NCBI RefSeq assembly: GCF_004378255.1
Contig: NZ_SNQG01000009.1
Span: 1 to 38,033 of the forward strand
Direction of reading: 5' to 3'
Length of the DNA: 38,033 bases
DNA from: Mucilaginibacter phyllosphaerae
GTDB lineage: Bacteria; Bacteroidota; Bacteroidia; Sphingobacteriales; Sphingobacteriaceae
A model generated the notes under the pieces. It saw only the letters and a program-made list of their open reading frames with translations, had not been told where the DNA came from and searched no databases. Of this stretch, positions 24,259 to 31,295 are shown in pieces (the stretch's first letter is position 1; every line of letters starts with the position of its first letter). The translations under genes were made by a program, and so were the position numbers.

Positions 24259-24620
24259 GTATTTTAAATTTCCACAATCTAATTATCCACATTAACACTC
24301 GCCCCAAGAAAATCATCGCAAACGATATCCGTCGTTGTTTCTCCCTAAATTGTAGTGTTTTGTGGCATTTAGTATCGTTTAGTGCTATTTAGTTACTGAT
24401 AGTTACAACGATTTACAAGTAACCTAAAAATGAGGAACAAAAGATAATTTGGGAACCAAAAAAGCAACGAAATTACTTTCAAATAGTAACAAAAAGCGTA
24501 AATATACCGATTGGTCTTATTTATAACGACCTGATATCTTGATATTTAGAAAAATAAAATGACGATTTTTGCTTTCTGCTTTCAATTTATAACTAATTGA
24601 TTATCAATAATTTATATCGA
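24259..24620. other. Island end: non-coding region between the HTH gene and the mnmE 3' end
   Basis: This 362-base gap has no gene. It carries the helically phased TTTAGT repeats (24368-24403), further copies of related strings such as agttac and agtaac around 24391-24490, and an AT-rich stretch up to the mnmE stop. By position it should contain the integrase arm sites, the operon promoter for the HTH and integrase genes, and one island end. Confidence 0.6.
24368..24403 (+). repeat. Tandem TTTAGT motifs at exact 10-bp spacing
   Basis: The hexamer tttagt begins at 24368, 24378 and 24388, so successive copies lie on the same face of the helix. A degraded fourth copy, gatagt, follows at 24398. 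The array sits upstream of the HTH-integrase operon inside the proposed attachment region, where arm-type or excisionase sites would be expected. Binding by the double-HTH protein is inference. Confidence 0.55.
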
Positions 24621-24640
24621 CTACTTGCCGATACAGAACT
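24621..24640 (-). other. Proposed attachment site: 3' end of mnmE
   Basis: On the minus strand the last 20 bases of mnmE read AGTTCTGTATCGGCAAGTAG, encoding the conserved C-terminal FCIGK. The SGI1 group of islands in Enterobacteria integrates in the same place, in an 18-bp site TTCTGTATTGGGAAGTAA as I remember it, and the two match at most positions. The integrase operon begins 362 bases beyond this point. No second copy is present in the window, as expected if the far end of the island lies further left. Confidence 0.55.
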
Positions 24641-25985
24641 TACTAAATATGTTCTCCAGCAGATCATCTGTGGTAACCGCACCGGTTATTTCTCCAAGAT
24701 AGTGAAGGGCTTGCTTGATATCCATGGAAAGAAAATCTGATGTTACAAAGTCTATACCTTCTAATACCCTTATAAGGGCTTCCTCGGTTTTTTGCAGGGC
24801 TTGCAAATGGCGGATATTGGTTACCAGGGTTTCGTGACCCGTAAGCTGATCTTTTATGGCAGCATTATATATTTCATGCTTCAGTTCATCAATATGCTGT
24901 TTTTCTTTGGCAGATATAATAATAGTTTTACCGGTATACGGCAACGCAGCTAATTGTTCGTCATTCAGTAAATCGGCTTTGTTGGCTACAACAAGCATGG
25001 TTATACCGGGCTTTTGCAGGTTTTCTATATCACTATTAAGGTCGGCAATGCTTATTTCGCCGGCATCATAAACATAAATCAGCAGGGCGCTTTGGCTTAT
25101 TTTTTCCATGGTACGCTGTACCCCTATTTGCTCTATAGTGTCTGTAGCTTCGCGGATGCCGGCAGTATCTATCAGTCGGAAGTTGATGCCCTGTATATTC
25201 AGTAATTCTTCAATAGTATCACGCGTGGTACCGGGAATATGGCTCACAATAGCCCGCTCCTCATTGAGTAAGGCATTTAAAAGGGTTGATTTACCGGCAT
25301 TCGGCCGACCGGCAATTACCGTATTCACACCATTTTTAATAGCATTACCAAGTTCAAAAGATTGTATCAGGCTACCAATTACCCGGGTAATAGTGTGTGT
25401 TAATTGCTTTAGCTGGTCGCGGTTGGCAAATTCTACATCTTCTTCTGCAAAATCAAGTTCCAGTTCTATCAGCGAAGCAAACTGCACCAATTGATCGCGC
25501 AGTTGCTGTAATTGATTACTAAACCCGCCGCGTAACTGCTGCAAAGCAATTTGCTGTGATGCTTTGGAGTTAGATGCGATCAGGTCGGCAACGGCTTCGG
25601 CTTGCGACAGATCAAGCTGACCGTTTAAAAAGGCTCTTAAGGTAAACTCCCCTGCTTTAGCTGCGCGTGCGCCATTTTTAATAAAAAGTTTAATGATAGA
25701 TTCGATGATATAATTGGAGCCATGGCAGGAGATCTCCACCACATTTTCCCGGGTGTAAGACCGTGGCGCTACAAACAAAGACGTTACCACTTCATCCAGC
25801 TCGATATCTCCGTCTATAATCCGCCCAAAATGCAGCGTATGCGAGGCCTGTTTGGTCAAATCCCTACCTTTCCATACTTTTTGGGCAATAGTTATAGCAT
25901 CATGGCCGGATAGCCGAATGACGCCTATTGCCCCTATTCCGTTTGGTGTAGCAAGTGCTACTATCGTATCTTCTTGTTGTATCAT
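24621..25985 (-). CDS. mnmE: tRNA modification GTPase MnmE
   Basis: MnmE, with MnmG, makes the carboxymethylaminomethyl or related group on U34 of certain tRNAs. The 454-residue protein is full length: N-terminal tetrahydrofolate-binding domain starting DTIVALATPNGIGAIGVIRL, G domain with P-loop GRPNAGKS at 226-233, TTRD at 253-256, DTAG at 273-276 and NKAD near 337, and the C-terminal CIGK whose Cys is catalytically important. Its reading frame is intact despite the island that begins just behind it, because the presumed recombination site restores the conserved end. It is a housekeeping gene and marks the boundary of the core chromosome. Confidence 0.97.
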   Translation of the reverse strand: MIQQEDTIVALATPNGIGAIGVIRLSGHDAITIAQKVWKGRDLTKQASHTLHFGRIIDGDIELDEVVTSLFVAPRSYTRENVVEISCHGSNYIIESIIKLFIKNGARAAKAGEFTLRAFLNGQLDLSQAEAVADLIASNSKASQQIALQQLRGGFSNQLQQLRDQLVQFASLIELELDFAEEDVEFANRDQLKQLTHTITRVIGSLIQSFELGNAIKNGVNTVIAGRPNAGKSTLLNALLNEERAIVSHIPGTTRDTIEELLNIQGINFRLIDTAGIREATDTIEQIGVQRTMEKISQSALLIYVYDAGEISIADLNSDIENLQKPGITMLVVANKADLLNDEQLAALPYTGKTIIISAKEKQHIDELKHEIYNAAIKDQLTGHETLVTNIRHLQALQKTEEALIRVLEGIDFVTSDFLSMDIKQALHYLGEITGAVTTDDLLENIFSKFCIGK

Positions 25986-26216
25986 TGGATCATTACGTCA
26001 TTGGATCGTTGCAAAAGCACCGATACAAAAATCGTTATTTAGAAGTTATATTTCTTAACTATAATCAATAATAGTTAATTACCATAGTTACAAATAGATC
26101 TTAAAAAAAGCACTTTAACTAATAGATTGTATGTTAGCGTTAAAAATTCTATCTGAAATTACTTAGATCTTTAGTATCTTGCATTTCCTATTCCTTTTAA
26201 ACCTTATCCAAATAAA

Positions 26217-27134
26217 ATGAGCAAGAAAAAAGTTGAAGTATTTCAAATTCGAATTAAGACCGTAGATGGTTCGGAATTAAATTTCGAAGACCTTTTGTTG
26301 AATGATGAATTTGCATCAGTTAGAATAAAGTCTGGTCCAAAATATACGCAGTTCGTATTTATAGAAGAAAAAGGCGATCTTATTTTAGGTCTTGTACAGT
26401 CAACTAAAATGGTTGCTACTCCCCCCAAAAACAACATATTAACTAATGAATTATCAGCATTAGGTTTGACAGAACCAGAAGGCTTGGCCTATGGAAATGT
26501 TTTTTTATATTCTAAATCGACTAAATTCTTCCTTTATGAAGTAACAAAAGATGGCTTATATATGGGCCAGTTTAGTGATCATATTTATAAACTATACAGC
26601 ATATATAACGAAGAAAAGGATGAGCGAATCGTGGCTTTTGATATTCGATTTGATGTTGTAATGAATATAGATGCTATGAAAAAAATCCTTGGCATGGGGA
26701 GTCAAAAAGCAATTCACATGCAATTTGCGGCACCGGGTGAGATTGTAAAAAAAGTCAAGAATAACCAAAAGTCTCTGAAAGAAATAGCTAAACCAGGAGA
26801 AGAGTTTGGGGCTGAATTAATAGATGTTGTATATAAAATAACAAGTAGAAAAGATAAATCTCTTCACACAGGAAAGATAAATCAGATGCTTAGCTGGATT
26901 GAAGAAAACTACGATCTCATGAAAGACAATGTTAAAAAGTTTGCTATTAGGGGCTATGAAGAAGACGAAGAAAATATTACAGAAGTAGACTTGATTAAAG
27001 ACAAAATGCTTGAATCGATAAGTTACAACGAAGATAAAAATATGAGAGATCTAAAGCCAACTTTTAGAAAACAAGAAATTACAGAGGCTTATCAACGCAT
27101 AAAAAATGATCTCGACAATTATTTACTAATATGA
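26217..27134 (+). CDS. Unrecognised 305-residue soluble protein, first gene of an AT-rich two-gene cassette
   Basis: I do not recognise this family. The sequence is a mixed alpha/beta protein with no signal peptide or membrane segment. The N-terminal ~110 residues look beta-rich (VEVFQIRIKTVDGSELNF, YTQFVFIEEKGDLILGLVQS); the C-terminal ~130 are charged and helical (IRGYEEDEENITEVDLI, FRKQEITEAYQRIKNDLDN). No nuclease, ATPase or protease motif stands out. Codon use is markedly AT-rich compared with mnmE and the nucleoid gene on either side. It overlaps the following membrane-protein gene by 4 bases, so the two should act together. A sensor or effector role in a two-gene defence or toxin unit is inference. 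Confidence 0.7.
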   Translation: MSKKKVEVFQIRIKTVDGSELNFEDLLLNDEFASVRIKSGPKYTQFVFIEEKGDLILGLVQSTKMVATPPKNNILTNELSALGLTEPEGLAYGNVFLYSKSTKFFLYEVTKDGLYMGQFSDHIYKLYSIYNEEKDERIVAFDIRFDVVMNIDAMKKILGMGSQKAIHMQFAAPGEIVKKVKNNQKSLKEIAKPGEEFGAELIDVVYKITSRKDKSLHTGKINQMLSWIEENYDLMKDNVKKFAIRGYEEDEENITEVDLIKDKMLESISYNEDKNMRDLKPTFRKQEITEAYQRIKNDLDNYLLI

Positions 27135-27586
27135 CTATTGATAAATTAAAAGAGAGGTACTTATCTGCTACTATATCAATAATAATTGCATTAATAAATT
27201 ATAAACTTTATTTCAGCAAACAAATTGACATGGAATCTTTTATGGATAAATCAATAGATATATCTTCAATTAGCTTTGGCTTTTTACTTGCAGTATTAGC
27301 TTTGTTACTACAAAGCGATACACCAGCAATAACCAGAATAAAAGAAAGTGGTAGATTTGGCGAACTTATTAATTTTAATAAGAAAGCGGTTATAGCTTCC
27401 GCCCTACTTGCAATAACTGGGTTAATTTATGTTAGTTTAAAAGTAGCAACTGATTATTCACACATAAATTTATATCAAACTGTAAACTTGCGTCATTTAA
27501 TTGATTGTATAGGATTAGGAGTTTTTACATTTCAGATTATTGAGGTTTTTCTGTTTCTTGACTTATTTTACTTTGTTATAAAATGA
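27131..27586 (+). CDS. Small four-helix membrane protein, second gene of the AT-rich cassette
   Basis: The 151-residue protein has about four hydrophobic segments: around 12-27 (ATISIIIALINYKLYF), 46-63 (SISFGFLLAVLALLLQ), 88-107 (AVIASALLAITGLIYVSLKV) and 128-150 (LGVFTFQIIEVFLFLDLFYF). There is no cleavable signal and no recognisable family motif. Its start overlaps the preceding gene (ATGA) and its stop overlaps the nucleoid-protein start (ATGA). A small multi-helix membrane protein coupled to a soluble partner is a layout shared by several defence modules (the Kiwa pair has similar sizes but the opposite order), so a membrane effector or anchor is possible but unproven. Confidence 0.7.
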   Translation: MTIDKLKERYLSATISIIIALINYKLYFSKQIDMESFMDKSIDISSISFGFLLAVLALLLQSDTPAITRIKESGRFGELINFNKKAVIASALLAITGLIYVSLKVATDYSHINLYQTVNLRHLIDCIGLGVFTFQIIEVFLFLDLFYFVIK

Positions 27587-28641
27587 CAACTTTTTTTGAA
27601 GCTTCGTTAGATACTATCTCTGTGCACCATGTAGGCAACCAGGCTGCGGGCGAAATGTATACCCTGTCTGAAAAACCACTGGAATTAAAGGATGAGATCA
27701 TCCCTAATTTATTACTCCAATATTTTTTAAAGCCATTTGAAAAAGTTAACGAGGTTTACCACCTGATGCACAGCAGTGGCGACCTTGCCCTTAACGAGAT
27801 ACATAATTTTACCAGCAAAGTTTTTGAAGATAAAGAGAAGTTTCAGGAAATGTCTGAACAGATAGCCAAACACCTGTATAACGTAAGCAGCCACCCCAAT
27901 ATTAAAGGCGGCGAAATATACGTGGTATATTTTAACAATGTACAGATAGAAGGTAACCTATTGGATGCCATTGGTATATTTAAATCAGAAAACAAAGAAA
28001 CTTACTTGAAGGTGTACCCTGATCAGGGCGGCTTTGCGGTAGATTACGAGCGGGATGCCATTAACATCAACAAGCTGGATAAGGGCGTACTGATCTTTAA
28101 CATCGAAAAAGAGAACGGCTACAAAGTGGTTGTGGTAGATAAGGTTAGCGGCGGGCAGGATGCTGCCGTTTACTGGAAGGATGAGTTTTTGCAATTGAAG
28201 ATCCGTAACGATAGCTTTAACCAAACCAGCAATACGCTGGGCATTTACAAGAATTTTGTAACCCAAAAATTGGATGATGAGTTTGAGATGAGCAAGGCTG
28301 ATAAGATAGACCTGCTTAACCGATCGATGAAATACTTTAAGGAAAAAGAAACTTTTGACCTGGATGAGTTTAGTGAAGAGGTGATCAGCAATCCGGAAGC
28401 GATCACATCCTTCAAAAACTTTAAAAATCAGTACGAGGAAGAATTTGATACTAAAATAGCCGATAGTTTTGAAATATCCGGCAACGCCGTAAAAAAGCAG
28501 GCACGTGTTTACAAAAGCGTTTTAAAGTTGGATAAGAATTTCCATATCTATATTCATGGTGATAATAAACTGATTGAAAAAGGCTTTGATGATGATAAAG
28601 CCATGAATTACTATAAGGTTTATTTTAAGGAGGAAGCGTAA
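27583..28641 (+). CDS. Nucleoid-associated protein (NdpA / 37-kDa family)
   Basis: The 352-residue protein matches the bacterial nucleoid-associated NdpA/YejK family: FFEASLDTISVHHVGNQAAG at the N-terminus, DLALNEIHNFTSKVFED around 64-80, and a central beta-rich region (GGEIYVVYFNNVQIEGNLLD) that is common in Bacteroidota members. It is expected to bind the chromosome, but the molecular role of the family is poorly known. Base composition returns to that of the core genes at its first codons. The start codon overlaps the stop of the AT-rich membrane-protein gene by 4 bases, so its native promoter seems to have been displaced and it should now be transcribed from upstream of 26217. Confidence 0.82.
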   Translation: MTTFFEASLDTISVHHVGNQAAGEMYTLSEKPLELKDEIIPNLLLQYFLKPFEKVNEVYHLMHSSGDLALNEIHNFTSKVFEDKEKFQEMSEQIAKHLYNVSSHPNIKGGEIYVVYFNNVQIEGNLLDAIGIFKSENKETYLKVYPDQGGFAVDYERDAININKLDKGVLIFNIEKENGYKVVVVDKVSGGQDAAVYWKDEFLQLKIRNDSFNQTSNTLGIYKNFVTQKLDDEFEMSKADKIDLLNRSMKYFKEKETFDLDEFSEEVISNPEAITSFKNFKNQYEEEFDTKIADSFEISGNAVKKQARVYKSVLKLDKNFHIYIHGDNKLIEKGFDDDKAMNYYKVYFKEEA

Positions 28642-28710
28642 AGCAATAGGCATTATCGCTATACGTTGTAAATAACCCATTACTAAACAAAACCTGCTTA
28701 TATACGCTTT

Positions 28711-28752
28711 ACGTAATTACCAACAACAATCTACCTGTTGTTAATATTACGT
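28711..28752. repeat. Imperfect inverted repeat between the nucleoid gene and the next small gene
   Basis: The left arm acgtaattaccaacaac and right arm gttgttaatattacgt pair except for a few positions, with a loop of about nine bases. The arms are AT-rich and no T tract follows, so it is a poor terminator. It overlaps the GTG start of the 112-residue gene at 28751, so it could affect that start or be an operator. Confidence 0.4.
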
Positions 28753-29089
28753 GATAGCTGCATTATTTAACCGGTATTTTTATTTACGCATTGCTGCAAG
28801 CGTGCTGCTGATCTTTTTTATAGGATGCAAAATTTTTATGCCTGTATTTTTACCCGCAAAGCCATCGGGTAAAGAAATATCTGTTAATACCGAAGAGAGC
28901 GATAACGATGCTGAAAAAAAAGCGGCTGCTAATCCTTCAGAAAAAGAGAAAGAGTTTGCCGGCTTTTATTCAAACACCGCGGCCCAGTTTATCTCCCACA
29001 CAACAATTGTGCATCTTACAGCCTATAATAATCTTTATATATCTTCTTACTTTTTAACGATTACCATCCCTCCTCCCGATAGATCTTAA
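28751..29089 (+). CDS. Small membrane-anchored protein, unknown function
   Basis: I do not recognise this 112-residue protein. A hydrophobic segment at about 8-32 (YFYLRIAASVLLIFFIGCKI) is followed by a hydrophilic, Glu/Lys/Ala-rich region and a C-terminal ISSYFLTITIPPPDRS, so the bulk should be outside the inner membrane. The only reasonable start is the GTG at 28751; the next in-frame ATG lies within the membrane segment. It lies between the nucleoid gene and the DUF4394 lipoprotein. It may be expressed alone, since an inverted repeat overlaps its start. Confidence 0.45.
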   Translation: MIAALFNRYFYLRIAASVLLIFFIGCKIFMPVFLPAKPSGKEISVNTEESDNDAEKKAAANPSEKEKEFAGFYSNTAAQFISHTTIVHLTAYNNLYISSYFLTITIPPPDRS

Positions 29090-29153
29090 TTTTTACGTCT
29101 TTTTAACCGGCTATCAGGCCGCCATTTTTATTGTAAATATTATCTATCTCATC

Positions 29154-30692
29154 ATGAAAACATTCAACCATTATATTAACAGGTTGTGCTTGTTATGCGC
29201 AGCAATTGCTATTATCATATCAACATCTTGCAAAAAAGACAGGGTACTTCCATCACCCACAACTGATGAAACCATTACCGGGCCAGACCTGGCCCTTTAT
29301 GCCGTAACGCAGGATAACCAACTGCTTAGTTTAAATGCAAAAAACGCGGCATCGCTTACCAAACAAACCACCATTACGGGTTTACAGGTGGGCGAAAGTA
29401 TCTTAGCCATCGATTTCAGGCCTGCAACCGGCCAGCTTTATGGCGTAAGCAGCAGCAGCCGTATTTATGTAATTAACACCGAAACAGCAGTTGCCCGTGC
29501 AATTGGCGCGGCTGCATTTACCCCGGCTATTACAGGCGCGGCAGTAGGTTTTGATTTTAATCCAACGGTAGACAGGATCCGTCTGGTAAGCCTATCGGGC
29601 CAAAACCTGCGCCTAAACCCCGAAACCGGTACCGTAGCTGCTACCGACGGTGTGATAAACGGTGCTGCAGGGGCCACAATTACCGCAGCTGCTTATACAC
29701 AAAATACAGCAGGCACAAGCACAACAGCATTATTTGTGATTGATATTGCAAACGATAAATTATACAAACAAGACCCGCCAAACGATGGCAAACTGGTAGA
29801 GATAGGCTCGCTTGGTTTTGATGCACAGCAAACCGGCGGTTTTGACATTAGCCCCGATGGCAGTGCTGCTTTAGCCGTATTAACCGTTAATAATAAATCG
29901 GGACTGTATAACATTAATTTGGAAAACGGTAAAGCAACTAAAATCAAAAACGATTTTGCAGCTGCCATCACATCCATTGCTATACCCACCCAACCGGTGG
30001 CCTACGCAGTAAGCGCCAGTAACGAATTGATGATATTTAACCCGATGAATCCATCGCCGGTAGTGAAACCAATTACAGGCATGGCAGCAGGTGAAAACGT
30101 TTTAGGGATGGATTTCCGCCCGGTTAATGGCCAGCTTTATATATTGGGGAGCACAAGCAGGCTATATACACTTAATGCATCATCAGGCGCGGCCACAGCG
30201 GTGGGTACAGCACCATTAACCACCTTATTATCAGGAACGGAATTTGGTTTTGATTTTAACCCGACTGTTGACCGGATACGTGTGGTAAGCAATACCGGCC
30301 AAAACCTAAGGCTAAACCCTAACGACGGCCTTGTTGCTGCAATTGATTTACCATTAACACCCGGTACACCATCTGTAACGGCTGCGGCTTACACCAACAA
30401 CTTTGCAGGCGCAACTACTACAACATTATTTGATATTGATACGCAAACCAGCATGCTTTACCGGCAAGATCCGCCAAACAACGGCGTATTAGTGCCAATT
30501 GGTGCTTTAGGTGTAACCGCCATGGCCAGCAATGGCTTTGATATTGGCAGCACCAGTGGCACAGCATATGCCTTGTTAACTGTTGGCGGCGTAACCAAAA
30601 TTTACACAATAAACTTAACTACAGGCGCTGCAACCGCAGGCGCAACACTTACCGGTAATGTAAAAGCATTTACCTTAGGCTTAGGATTTTAA
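29154..30692 (+). CDS. Lipoprotein with two DUF4394 repeats
   Basis: The protein starts with a lipoprotein signal ending IISTSCKKD (lipidated Cys26), so it should be anchored in a membrane, probably exposed in the periplasm or on the surface. The rest is a tandem duplication: ILAIDFRPATGQLYGVSSS with VGFDFNPTVDRIRLVS and GQNLRLNPETG in the first half, and VLGMDFRPVNGQLYILGST, FGFDFNPTVDRIRVVS and GQNLRLNPNDG in the second. This is the DUF4394 family, a beta-propeller-like fold. The substrate is unknown. A strong hairpin terminator follows at 30711. Confidence 0.88.
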   Translation: MKTFNHYINRLCLLCAAIAIIISTSCKKDRVLPSPTTDETITGPDLALYAVTQDNQLLSLNAKNAASLTKQTTITGLQVGESILAIDFRPATGQLYGVSSSSRIYVINTETAVARAIGAAAFTPAITGAAVGFDFNPTVDRIRLVSLSGQNLRLNPETGTVAATDGVINGAAGATITAAAYTQNTAGTSTTALFVIDIANDKLYKQDPPNDGKLVEIGSLGFDAQQTGGFDISPDGSAALAVLTVNNKSGLYNINLENGKATKIKNDFAAAITSIAIPTQPVAYAVSASNELMIFNPMNPSPVVKPITGMAAGENVLGMDFRPVNGQLYILGSTSRLYTLNASSGAATAVGTAPLTTLLSGTEFGFDFNPTVDRIRVVSNTGQNLRLNPNDGLVAAIDLPLTPGTPSVTAAAYTNNFAGATTTTLFDIDTQTSMLYRQDPPNNGVLVPIGALGVTAMASNGFDIGSTSGTAYALLTVGGVTKIYTINLTTGAATAGATLTGNVKAFTLGLGF

Positions 30693-30710
30693 AATCAGTT
30701 AACTCTTATT

Positions 30711-30748
30711 AAAAAGGTCGCCCTGTATAAAACTGGGCGACCTTTTTT
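30711..30748. terminator. Bidirectional intrinsic terminator
   Basis: An A run, the stem arms aggtcgccc and gggcgacct, a short AT-rich loop and a T run make a rho-independent terminator that works on both strands. It lies 19 bases behind the DUF4394 stop and 19 bases before the end of the convergent DUF5655-like gene, and serves both. Confidence 0.9.
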
Positions 30749-30766
30749 CGTAGATAAATTGGCAAA

Positions 30767-31135
30767 TTATCCTTCTCCCAGATAAGCCAACTGCATAAAA
30801 CCAAGCACTTCATCATTTATATCCGTCAAATTCAGCATCCTGAAATGATGATTAAACTGCTGCTGACCCGGTACCTGGGGTATTTTAATAAAACACATAT
30901 TATCCAAATAGGCTTGTTTAAACGGAAATATCACATGAATGAAGTTTTTGCCTAACTGGGTGATGTAGGCAATGCGCTTGTGGCCGTTATCTAATCCGAT
31001 CATACTTTTTAACGGGATAACTTCAACCGGGCCGATAGTGTTATATCGATCTATAAAATGATTAAACAAGGCAAGTGTATATTCGCTTTTGCCGGTTAAG
31101 AAATTGGATAAGTTATATTCTTTTGAGGGTGGCAC
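30767..31135 (-). CDS. DUF5655-like small protein
   Basis: The 122-residue protein reads EYTLALFNHFIDRYNTIGPV followed by VIPLKSMIGLDNGHKRIAYI, and ends FRMLNLTDINDEVLGFMQLA. This matches the DUF5655 family, small alpha/beta proteins of unknown function that are often stand-alone or fused to other modules. No signal peptide or membrane helix is present. It is a single gene, convergent with the DUF4394 lipoprotein and sharing its terminator, with a REP-like palindrome upstream. Confidence 0.6.
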   Translation of the reverse strand: MPPSKEYNLSNFLTGKSEYTLALFNHFIDRYNTIGPVEVIPLKSMIGLDNGHKRIAYITQLGKNFIHVIFPFKQAYLDNMCFIKIPQVPGQQQFNHHFRMLNLTDINDEVLGFMQLAYLGEG

Positions 31136-31165
31136 TGAAATAGTTTTTACTAATCTAAAAAACTA

Positions 31166-31280
31166 TTGTCATTTCGAACTAGGTACAAGGAGAAATCTTT
31201 TGCAATAAGCAGGTGAATTTGCATGGCCGTTGAGCGCTGTGTAAAAAAATCTTGTCGCTGCGCTTCTCTCGAAATGACAA
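31166..31280. repeat. REP-like palindromic element with 12-bp perfect terminal inverted repeats
   Basis: The element opens with ttgtcatttcga and closes with tcgaaatgacaa, an exact inverted pair, and its inner parts (ggagaaatctttt and aaaaaaatcttgtcgctgcg) also pair in part. This 'gtcatttcgaa...agatt' form is a well-known dispersed palindrome of Sphingobacteriaceae genomes. It fills the gap between two minus-strand genes and has no coding capacity. Confidence 0.75.
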
Positions 31281-31295
31281 GATGATAATATTTTC

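Noticed and set aside
25982..26007. Direct repeat tcattggatc twice at the mnmE start
   Set aside because: Two 10-bp copies 16 bases apart, one including the start codon; too short to call an operator without further copies.
26217..27586. Naming the AT-rich pair a Kiwa system
   Set aside because: The sizes are similar (about 300 residues plus a four-helix membrane protein), but the gene order is reversed and I could not recognise the KwaB domain; a profile search would be needed.
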